A program made the position numbers and the translations under genes. From DYGA01 sp964540695 (GTDB taxonomy: Bacteria; Patescibacteriota; Patescibacteriia; S139-126): 5,545 nt of DNA. The stretch is taken from positions 1 through 5,545 of the forward strand of contig CAZINS010000018.1 of NCBI GenBank assembly GCA_964540695.1, in the 5' to 3' direction. Numbering within the stretch: position 1 is the stretch's first letter; each line of letters starts with the position of its first letter. Shown in pieces: positions 1-5,537 of this stretch. The notes below the pieces were generated by a model. It saw only the letters and a program-made list of their open reading frames with translations, searched no databases and was not told where the DNA came from.

Positions 1-92
1 GTGAAGCATTTGGTGATAGTACCGCTAGTAGCGGAGGGTCTAGTAAAGTGAAAGGTGGTATACAAATAAAAGGTGGAATTAGGTTTAAGTAA
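1..92 (+). CDS. C-terminal end of an unrecognised upstream gene (partial)
   Basis: An open frame enters from the left edge (first full codon at base 3) and stops at TAA 90-92. The 29 visible residues are a Ser/Gly-rich linker (STASSGGSSK) followed by a short basic tail with the near-repeat KGGIQIKGGIRFK, alternating in a way that suggests a beta strand. The other two forward frames hit stops early. Base composition is richer in G than the AT-only DNA that follows, which fits coding sequence ending here. No family can be named from so short a tail. The gene is not part of the transport operon, because about 180 nt and a strong promoter lie between them. Confidence 0.55.
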   Translation, partial: EAFGDSTASSGGSSKVKGGIQIKGGIRFK

Positions 93-102
93 TTATAATG
101 AT

Positions 103-253
103 TTAAGATTTAGGATATAGGAGATAGGATAGAGAATAATTACTAATTATTAATAACTAATTACTAATCAATGATTAAATTTAATAATTATATAATTAGT
201 AATTCATTCCTGCCTGCCGGCAGGAGTAATTAGAAATTAGTTATTAGTAATTA
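103..253. repeat. AT-rich heptanucleotide repeat arrays in opposite orientations
   Basis: The gap between the upstream gene and the promoter is filled with degenerate 7-nt tandem units. From 103: TTAAGAT, TTAGGAT, ATAGGAG, ATAGGAT, AGAGAAT, AATTACT, AATTATT, AATAACT, AATTACT. On the right side the units appear as reverse complements: GTAATTA, GAAATTA, GTTATTA, GTAATTA (226-253). The 10-mer AATTACTAAT occurs at 138-147 and 159-168, and its reverse complement at 195-204 and 243-252. As a result 144-162 can pair with 235-253, with one G-T wobble, and 164-168 with 229-233. A perfect 14-bp palindrome lies at 185-198. A 7-nt period is not coding. From memory, AT-rich intergenic strings of this type are common in Parcubacteria-like genomes. 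Confidence 0.75.
208..225. repeat. GC-rich palindrome/hairpin inside the AT repeat
   Basis: TCCTGCC (208-214) pairs with GGCAGGA (219-225) around the loop TGCC, or alternatively CCTGCC/GGCAGG forms a perfect 12-bp palindrome at 213-224. It is the only GC-rich island in otherwise almost pure AT intergenic DNA. No T-run follows on either strand, so it does not look like a classical intrinsic terminator. From memory, the CCTGCCGGCAGG core recurs between genes in Patescibacteria. Its role is unknown. Confidence 0.7.
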
Positions 254-269
254 AATAGAAAGTTTATTT

Positions 270-298
270 TTGACAATTTATAGTATTTATGCTATAAT
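270..298 (+). promoter_or_regulatory. Consensus sigma70-type promoter for the transport operon
   Basis: TTGACA (270-275) and TATAAT (293-298) are both perfect and separated by the optimal 17 bp. A TG dinucleotide (290-291) sits one base before the -10 box, giving an extended -10. The DNA just upstream (about 250-269) is A/T-rich, as in UP elements. Transcription should start at about 304-306. This leaves about 27 nt of leader before ATG 333, or essentially none before TTG 306. No operator dyad overlaps the core promoter, so expression may be strong and constitutive (inference). Confidence 0.88.
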
Positions 299-332
299 TA
301 TTTAATTGAATAAATTAAATTTATTAAAAAAT

Positions 333-2066
333 ATGAAATTTTTAAAATCAAAGATTTTCTGGGGAGTGATGGTACTGGTAGTTGGGGGAGGTAGCTATTT
401 AGCTTTTAAACCAAAACCTGGACCTGTCTATACCACAGAAAAAGTTCAACGAGGATTACTTGAACAAACCGTGTCAGTAACTGGTTCAGTCAAAGGCGCC
501 AGTGAAATTAGTTTGAATTTCGAATCCATGGGCACCATTGCCAAAATAGATGTAACTAAAGGTGAAACAGTAACCTCTGGTCAAGTTTTAGCGCAGTTGT
601 CAGCTCAAGCTCAACAAAATGCCGTCAGTGAGGCCTTGGCAAATTTACAAGCTAGTGAAGCACAACTCAACAAATTAATCTCAGGTGCTTCCAGTGTTGA
701 TATAAAAATAAGTGAAGAAAGTTTAAAGAATGCCGAGATTGCTTACCAAAATCGGGTAAATGATTTGGCTAATCTTAAAAACAAATTGACAGCTGATGAA
801 AAACAGTATGAGAATAATTTGCAAAGTAGCCAAGTATCTTTACTCAACGCTCGTGATAGTGCTTTGAGCACCATGAACAATGAATTGTTTGACGGAGAAA
901 TTGCTTTAAATCGGATTAAAGAAATTTTAGATCGTGATGATGCCAGATATACTTTGGGAGCAAAAGATAGTTATTCCAAAACCGTGGCTGAAATTTCCCG
1001 AACACAGGCCGCGGGTAGTATTGCTGCTGCTAAGCAAAAAGTAAACACTGCTCAAATTTCTTTAACTACTACTGACATCTCTTCTGCCCTGCAAGAGGCA
1101 ATTAGTAGTTTACTAGAAGTTTCTGGGGCGTTGTCAGATATTTATACAGTACTTATCAATACCCCAGCTAGTACCGACTATACTCAAACAGAAATAGATG
1201 CTGATAAAGCCAATGTTAGAACCGACCAAGCCACTATTAGTGCTAGTATCAGTGGAGTACAAACTGCAAGAACTAGTTGGGAAAATGCGGGAACAGCCGT
1301 AGCGACTGCGGAAAATAATTTGAATTCATTTTTAGCTAGTAAAGATTCTCAAGTGGCAACAGCGGAAGGAACAGTAAACAGTGCCAAAGGTGCATGGGAT
1401 TTGGCCCAAGCTCAGCACAATCAAATGTTATCACCCGCCAGAAGTGAAGATATAGATTTACAAAGAGCCAGGGTTGCCCAAAGTAGAGCGGCTTTGCAAC
1501 GAGCCCAAGTTGCCCTCAATCAAATGACGATTAAAGCTCCAGTTGATGGCGTAATCACGAGGGTAAATTACGAAGTGGGTGAAAAAGCAGATCTAGCTAA
1601 ACCAGTTTTATCTTTGTTAGGAAATTCTGGACTGGAGATAGAAGTTGATATTCCCGAATCTGATATTGCAAAAATTGCTGTTGGCCAAATAGCTCATATT
1701 ACTTTGGATGCTTTTGGCGAACAAGAATTTGCTGGGCATGTAACTTTTATTGATCCAGCGGAAACTAGAATTTCTGACGTGGTTTATTATCGTTTAAAAG
1801 TTACTTTTGACCAGAGTGATGACCAAATAAAACCGGGTATGACCGCCAATATTGATATTGCAACTGCCAGTCGAGATAATGCTCTATATATACCCGCTCG
1901 GGCTGTCAAAGAAAATGGTGGTAAATATGTAGAAATTTTGCAAAATGGTGAGGTGGTTAAAACAAACGTGGAAACTGGACTTAGAGGCGATGGTGGGGTG
2001 ATTGAAATAACCAGTGGTTTAAGCGAAGGTGATGAGGTGATTACCTTTAAACAAGAAGCAAAATAA
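333..2066 (+). CDS. MacA/HlyD-type periplasmic-adaptor-like subunit of an ABC exporter, membrane anchored
   Basis: This is a membrane fusion/adaptor protein that would dock on the outer face of the MacB-type permeases. Residues are numbered from ATG 333 (577 aa). After a basic start (MKFLKSK) comes one membrane segment (about 8-25) with no lipobox cysteine. The first half of the barrel-sandwich (lipoyl-like) domain lies at about 57-90 (MGTIAKIDVTKGETVTSGQVL). A long Ala/Gln/Ser-rich helical region follows (about 92-397). The second half-motif is at about 398-432 (IKAPVDGVITRVNYEVGE), then the beta-barrel (433-510) and the membrane-proximal domain (about 512-573). Typical MacA or YknX proteins have about 370-380 residues, and the excess is all in the helical region. 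The frame extends upstream to TTG 306, but that codon coincides with the predicted transcription start, so ATG 333 is preferred. It is first in the operon, 2 nt before the ATPase gene. The cargo is unknown; a gene name is withheld because of the odd length. Confidence 0.88.
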   Translation: MKFLKSKIFWGVMVLVVGGGSYLAFKPKPGPVYTTEKVQRGLLEQTVSVTGSVKGASEISLNFESMGTIAKIDVTKGETVTSGQVLAQLSAQAQQNAVSEALANLQASEAQLNKLISGASSVDIKISEESLKNAEIAYQNRVNDLANLKNKLTADEKQYENNLQSSQVSLLNARDSALSTMNNELFDGEIALNRIKEILDRDDARYTLGAKDSYSKTVAEISRTQAAGSIAAAKQKVNTAQISLTTTDISSALQEAISSLLEVSGALSDIYTVLINTPASTDYTQTEIDADKANVRTDQATISASISGVQTARTSWENAGTAVATAENNLNSFLASKDSQVATAEGTVNSAKGAWDLAQAQHNQMLSPARSEDIDLQRARVAQSRAALQRAQVALNQMTIKAPVDGVITRVNYEVGEKADLAKPVLSLLGNSGLEIEVDIPESDIAKIAVGQIAHITLDAFGEQEFAGHVTFIDPAETRISDVVYYRLKVTFDQSDDQIKPGMTANIDIATASRDNALYIPARAVKENGGKYVEILQNGEVVKTNVETGLRGDGGVIEITSGLSEGDEVITFKQEAK

Positions 2067-2068
2067 AT

Positions 2069-2785
2069 ATGTCTTTGATCCAAATCAAAGATATCACTCG
2101 TGAATTTACAACTGGTGAAGTAGTCACCAAGGTATTGCATGGTGTCAGTTTTAATATTGCTGCTGGTGAGTTTGTAGCTATTATGGGCCCGTCCGGAAGT
2201 GGAAAATCTACCCTAATGCATATTTTAGGTTTTTTGGACAAGGCAACTAGCGGGCAATTTCTGTACAAAGATAAAGATGTATCAAAATTAAACGATGACG
2301 AGCTAGCACAAATGCGCAACCAAGAAATTGGTTTTGTATTTCAAGCTTTTCATCTGCTACCAAAATTGTCAGTGCTTGATAATGTCAAACTTCCGTTATT
2401 GTATAGTACCAAAAAAGACAAAGACCAAGCAGCTAAAAATGCTTTGGAACAAGTTGGCTTGTCGCATCGGTTGCATTATTATCCCAATCAAATTTCAGGT
2501 GGAGAAAAGCAAAGAGTAGCTATTGCTCGTGCCTTGGTCAATGAACCAGCCGTCGTGTTTGCTGATGAACCAACAGGTAACCTTGACTCCAAATCTGGTC
2601 AGCAAATTATGTCTATTTTACAAAATTTGAATGATAGTGGTCGCACTATTATTTTAGTGACGCATGAAAAATATACATCCCAACATGCTAAACGTATTTT
2701 ACTGATTCGTGACGGTTTGCTCGAGAGTGATAATTTAGTTACCCAGCGCTTGATTGCTAGTGAGCAAACTGAATTAATTAAATAG
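2069..2785 (+). CDS. ABC transporter ATP-binding protein, MacB/LolD/YknY type
   Basis: This 238-residue cytoplasmic ATPase has the usual length for the family and should power the two permeases encoded next. Every nucleotide-binding motif is visible: Walker A GPSGSGKST (40-48), Q-loop Gln92 in FQAFHLLPKLSV, the signature ISGGEKQR (142-149), Walker B AVVFADEPTG (161-170) with catalytic Glu167, D-loop NLDSKSG (171-177) and switch His199 in VTHE. The FQxFxLLPxLSVLDNV stretch is typical of the MacB/LolD/YknY subfamily. The signature differs slightly from canonical LSGGQ (I and E substitutions), a tolerated variation. The ATG lies 2 nt after the adaptor stop with only a weak, distant AGAAG upstream, so translation is probably coupled. 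No permease domain is fused, unlike E. coli MacB; this split arrangement matches YknY/YknZ and LolD. Confidence 0.95.
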   Translation: MSLIQIKDITREFTTGEVVTKVLHGVSFNIAAGEFVAIMGPSGSGKSTLMHILGFLDKATSGQFLYKDKDVSKLNDDELAQMRNQEIGFVFQAFHLLPKLSVLDNVKLPLLYSTKKDKDQAAKNALEQVGLSHRLHYYPNQISGGEKQRVAIARALVNEPAVVFADEPTGNLDSKSGQQIMSILQNLNDSGRTIILVTHEKYTSQHAKRILLIRDGLLESDNLVTQRLIASEQTELIK

Positions 2786-2788
2786 TAT

Positions 2789-4024
2789 ATGAATATCTTA
2801 GCTCAAGCCCAACTTTCTCTGCGGGCTCTGTCGGCTAACCGCAACCGATCTTTTTTGACTATGCTTGGTATTATTATCGGGATTGCTGCGGTAATTATTA
2901 TTATTTCCGTGGGTAAGGGTGCGGAGAGTTTACTTTATAGTCAAATTTCTGGTATTGGTTCTGATTTAGTGGCTATTTTACCTGGAGCCAGTGAAGAAGA
3001 TGGTCCGCCGGCTTCAGCCATGGGAATTACCATTACTACTTTAAAAAATGATGATATTAGAGCTATAGAAAATCAAGTGCCTGGGGTGGTGGCGGCGAGT
3101 GGGTATATGCGCGGGCAGGATACTATTACTTATGAAAATCAAAAATTTGATGCGGCTTTTATAGGTGTAGAAGCCGATTATACGATTGTTGAAAATACCC
3201 AAGTAATAGAGGGTAGGTTTTTTACAGCTGAAGAGGATAATTCTTTAGCTAGAGTGGCAGTTTTGGGGAGTAAGGTTTATGATGAACTTTTTCATGGTGA
3301 TCCGGCAGTGGGTAAAAAAATTAAAATTAAAAAAGAATCTTTTACTGTGGTTGGGGTAATGCCGGAACGAGGGACGGCTGGTTTTATGAATCAAGACACT
3401 CAAGTATTTATACCCTTGCGTACTGCACAAAAAATTATGCTGGGTGTTGATCATTTGGCTTTTGCTAGAGTAAGGGTGGCCAAAGATGTGGTGATTGATG
3501 ATATTTTAGAACAGATTAGACAAGTCCTACGCGAACAGCACAATTTAACTTCCAGTGAAGTTGATGATTTTTCAGTGCGGAGTGCGACCCAAGCTTTGGA
3601 TTTGCTTTCAACTTTAACTACGGCTTTGTCATTTTTCTTGGCAGCTATTGCCAGTATTAGTTTATTGGTTGGTGGTGTGGGGATTATGAATATAATGTTA
3701 ATTGCGGTTAATGAGCGGATTCAAGAAATCGGACTACGTAAAAGTGTGGGCGCTAAGACCAAAGATATTATTACTCAATTTTTGGTAGAAGCAATTATTT
3801 TAACATTACTCGGAGCAATTATTGGTATATTAATTGGGGGAGTAATTTCTTTTTTAATTTCTGTAGTGGCTACCCAACTGGACTATGATTGGGATTTTGT
3901 AATTACTCCCGGTTCGGTAATTTTATCCTGTTCTATCGCTTTTATAATTGGTTTAATTTTTGGTTATTATCCAGCTAAAAAAGCAGCCAGCCTTGATCCA
4001 ATTGAAGCATTGCGTTACGAATAA
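2789..4024 (+). CDS. MacB/FtsX-family ABC permease, first of two paralogues
   Basis: This 411-residue membrane subunit has the four-helix MacB layout. A coupling motif ANRNRSFLTMLG (16-27) leads into TM1 (about 22-41). A large extracytoplasmic MacB core domain follows (about 45-270), with a Gly/Pro/acidic loop (PGASEEDGPPAS) near its start. TM2 (about 276-304) carries the conserved SISLLVGGVGIMNIM; TM3 (about 330-358) and TM4 (about 372-394) follow. The cytoplasmic loop ERIQEIGLRKSVGAK (309-323) is the region expected to contact the ATPase. The C-terminus YPAKKAASLDPIEALRYE is the classic MacB/FtsX ending. ATG lies 3 nt after the ATPase stop with no Shine-Dalgarno sequence. Such permeases act by mechanotransmission, moving a substrate or adaptor outside the membrane rather than carrying it through. 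The protein is clearly homologous to the next gene but well diverged, suggesting a heterodimer. Confidence 0.93.
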   Translation: MNILAQAQLSLRALSANRNRSFLTMLGIIIGIAAVIIIISVGKGAESLLYSQISGIGSDLVAILPGASEEDGPPASAMGITITTLKNDDIRAIENQVPGVVAASGYMRGQDTITYENQKFDAAFIGVEADYTIVENTQVIEGRFFTAEEDNSLARVAVLGSKVYDELFHGDPAVGKKIKIKKESFTVVGVMPERGTAGFMNQDTQVFIPLRTAQKIMLGVDHLAFARVRVAKDVVIDDILEQIRQVLREQHNLTSSEVDDFSVRSATQALDLLSTLTTALSFFLAAIASISLLVGGVGIMNIMLIAVNERIQEIGLRKSVGAKTKDIITQFLVEAIILTLLGAIIGILIGGVISFLISVVATQLDYDWDFVITPGSVILSCSIAFIIGLIFGYYPAKKAASLDPIEALRYE

Positions 4025-4030
4025 TATTTT

Positions 4031-5275
4031 ATGAATTTTTTATTACCCATTAAACAAGCTTACGCGGCGATGCATGCCAATCGCATTCGTTCATTTCTCA
4101 CCATGCTCGGTGTGATAATTGGTATTTCTTCGGTGATTGTAATTTTGTCAGCTGGTGAGGCGTTGAAAGGTTTTGTTTTAAATGAAGTAAATGCTTTTGG
4201 TAATAATATTATTCAAGCCGAAGTTAAGGTGCCATCTACCAATCAACAGTCAGCTGACAATGCAGCTGGTATGGCCATGGGTATCACTATTACCACACTT
4301 AAAGATAGTGACGCCGAAGCTGTGAGAAAATTGAGTAATATAGATAAGATTTATTCTGCTGTTTTAGGTCAAGGCATAGCCTCTTATCGTAATGAAAATA
4401 AAATTATTACTATCTATGGTGTGACCCCTGATTTTATCGAGATAGATCAGTCACGAGTTGATTATGGCAGATTTTTTACCAATGAAGAAAATCGCTCGCA
4501 GGCACAGGTGGTAGTACTTGGTTCAGGTATCAAAAAAACTTTATTTGGTGATGATGAAGCTTTGGGTAAGCAAATAAAAATTGGTAATCTAAAATATGAA
4601 GTGATTGGTGTTTTCAAAACCAGGGGAGCTTCACCTTTTTTTGATATGGATAGTATGGCCGTGGTGCCACTCTTTACTTTGCAAAAAAAAGTTATGGGTA
4701 TAGATCATGTGATGTATTTTTTGGCAACCATGAAAGATATGAGTCAAGATCAACTGACCAAAGCACAAATAGAAGATTTATTGCGCGAGCGACATGATAT
4801 TTCTGATCCGAAAAAAGATGATTTTGCTGTTACTACTCAAGAGGAAATGCAAGATATGCTCAATGTCATTTTAGGCGGAGTGCAGTTGTTACTGATTGCT
4901 ATTGCCAGTATTAGTTTGATTGTGGGAGGAGTTGGTATTATGAATATTATGTATGTGTCAGTGGCTGAGCGGACTTTTGAAATTGGATTGCGTAAGAGTG
5001 TAGGCGCTACTAAAAGTAATATTTTGTGGCAATTTTTATGGGAGGCAGTTTTTGTAACCTTACTCGGGGGAATTGTCGGTATTGTTATTGGCGCTATTAT
5101 TACTCAGCTATTTACCTTACTCGCTAAATATTTAAATATTGATTTTGTTTTTACTATACCTCTATGGGCAGTGGCTTTAGCCGTCGGTTTTGCGGCCACA
5201 GTTGGGCTAGTATTCGGTATATATCCAGCTAAAAAAGCGTCTGATCTTGATCCGATTGAGGCGTTGCGGAGGTAG
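4031..5275 (+). CDS. MacB/FtsX-family ABC permease, second of two paralogues
   Basis: This 414-residue permease has the same layout as its upstream neighbour. HANRIRSFLTMLG (15-27) leads into TM1 (about 22-41), followed by an extracytoplasmic domain (about 45-275), TM2 (about 281-308, SISLIVGGVGIMNIM), cytoplasmic loop ERTFEIGLRKSVGAT (313-327), TM3 (about 332-362), TM4 (about 375-397) and the ending YPAKKASDLDPIEALRR. The two permeases match closely in the membrane and coupling segments and in AMGITITTLK of the outer domain, but differ widely elsewhere. They are therefore an old duplication, not a recent copy. ATG lies 6 nt after the previous stop with no Shine-Dalgarno sequence. One ATPase gene for two permeases implies an ATPase homodimer under a permease heterodimer, although two separate homodimeric transporters remain possible. 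The stop codon is the first three bases of a 14-nt repeat unit. Confidence 0.93.
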   Translation: MNFLLPIKQAYAAMHANRIRSFLTMLGVIIGISSVIVILSAGEALKGFVLNEVNAFGNNIIQAEVKVPSTNQQSADNAAGMAMGITITTLKDSDAEAVRKLSNIDKIYSAVLGQGIASYRNENKIITIYGVTPDFIEIDQSRVDYGRFFTNEENRSQAQVVVLGSGIKKTLFGDDEALGKQIKIGNLKYEVIGVFKTRGASPFFDMDSMAVVPLFTLQKKVMGIDHVMYFLATMKDMSQDQLTKAQIEDLLRERHDISDPKKDDFAVTTQEEMQDMLNVILGGVQLLLIAIASISLIVGGVGIMNIMYVSVAERTFEIGLRKSVGATKSNILWQFLWEAVFVTLLGGIVGIVIGAIITQLFTLLAKYLNIDFVFTIPLWAVALAVGFAATVGLVFGIYPAKKASDLDPIEALRR

Positions 5276-5314
5276 AATTTTGAATATAGAATATCGAATT
5301 TAGAATTTTGGGTT
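5273..5314. repeat. Three 14-nt (six heptad) tandem units after the last gene
   Basis: Three units of 14 nt begin with TAGAAT at 5273, 5287 and 5301: TAGAATTTTGAATA, TAGAATATCGAATT and TAGAATTTTGGGTT. Each splits into two related 7-mers of the form T-x-G-A-A-T-x. The 10-mer TAGAATTTTG recurs exactly at 5273-5282 and 5301-5310. The first TAG is the stop codon of the second permease gene. The array shares the 7-nt period of the upstream intergenic arrays but has a different unit sequence. The AT-rich spacer continues to the terminator at 5339. Confidence 0.7.
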
Positions 5315-5338
5315 TAGCACTTTTGATAGGAGATAGTG

Positions 5339-5369
5339 AAAAATTTTGCTTGATAAGCGAAATTTTTTT
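5339..5369 (+). terminator. Intrinsic-type terminator of the transport operon
   Basis: AAAAATTTTGCTT (5339-5351) pairs with AAGCGAAATTTTT (5355-5367) around the 3-nt loop GAT. The stem is 13 bp with one U-G wobble (5347/5359). A run of seven T (5363-5369) forms the end of the stem and the tail. It lies 63 nt after the stop of the last permease gene. The stem is AT-rich with only three G-C pairs, so it may be weak. Because the left arm starts with five A, it could also terminate transcription arriving from the opposite strand. Confidence 0.72.
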
Positions 5370-5373
5370 ATAT

Positions 5374-5397
5374 CTACTTTTTGACAGCAAAAAGTAG
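5374..5397. repeat. Perfect 10-bp hairpin, CTACTTTTTG/CAAAAAGTAG
   Basis: CTACTTTTTG (5374-5383) and CAAAAAGTAG (5388-5397) are exact reverse complements around the loop ACAG. On the plus strand it is followed by CAAAAAACTG, not a T-run, so it is not a standard terminator in that direction. It sits 4 nt after the operon terminator tail and 10 nt before the long fold-back. From memory, ACTTTTTG...CAAAAAGTA hairpins head larger intergenic repeats in Bacteroidota; relationship to this one is unverified. Confidence 0.7.
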
Positions 5398-5407
5398 CAA
5401 AAAACTG

Positions 5408-5537
5408 CCGACCAGCGCTGCCATTCAGGCAATATTGCGAAACGCTCGAGTGTCTCTCAAAATCGCTTATCGCTAGTTGAGAGACAAATATCTCTCGCTT
5501 ATTCGCAATATTGACACTTCAGGCAGCGGAAGGTCGG
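5408..5537. repeat. Long nested fold-back (imperfect inverted repeat) element
   Basis: Five arms pair in strict nested order: CCGACC 5408-5413 with 5532-5537; CGCTGCC 5416-5422 with 5522-5528; CAATATTGCGAA 5430-5441 with 5502-5513; CGAG 5447-5450 with 5494-5497; GTCTCTCAA 5452-5460 with 5477-5485. Together they give 38 Watson-Crick pairs and a 16-nt terminal loop (5461-5476). An alternative 6-bp hairpin, GAGAGA 5479-5484 with TCTCTC 5491-5496, competes with the inner arms. TTCAGGCA occurs on both sides as a direct repeat (5424-5431 and 5518-5525). The element is visibly more GC-rich than the neighbouring intergenic DNA. The forward frames across it contain stops. It may be a non-autonomous mobile or extragenic palindromic repeat, or a structured RNA. 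The right boundary may lie past the window. Confidence 0.75.

Noticed and set aside
94..99. TATAAT as a possible -10 box just after the upstream gene
   Set aside because: No acceptable -35 hexamer lies about 17 nt upstream, and the perfect promoter at 270-298 explains the operon.
208..225. GC hairpin as a terminator for the upstream gene
   Set aside because: No T-tract follows on either strand and it is more than 110 nt from the stop codon.
103..253. CRISPR array
   Set aside because: The units are 7 nt and contiguous, with no spacers and no nearby cas genes.
306..332. TTG 306 as the start codon of the adaptor gene
   Set aside because: It coincides with the predicted transcription start, lacks a ribosome site, and adds nine residues before a normal ATG start; kept only as an alternative.
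1787..2319. Minus-strand open frames across the end of the adaptor and start of the ATPase genes
   Set aside because: They lie opposite strongly conserved coding sequence (including Walker A) and their products resemble no protein family.
2328..2519. Plus-strand 63-codon open frame inside the ATPase gene
   Set aside because: It is out of frame within the region encoding the Q-loop and signature motif, a composition shadow.
3245..3454. Minus-strand 69-codon open frame inside the first permease gene
   Set aside because: It is antisense to the conserved MacB core domain, with no recognisable product or start context.
5229..5432. Minus-strand 67-codon open frame over the operon end, terminator and repeats
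   Set aside because: It runs through the permease C-terminus, the 14-nt repeats and two hairpins; its low-complexity product fits translated repeat DNA.
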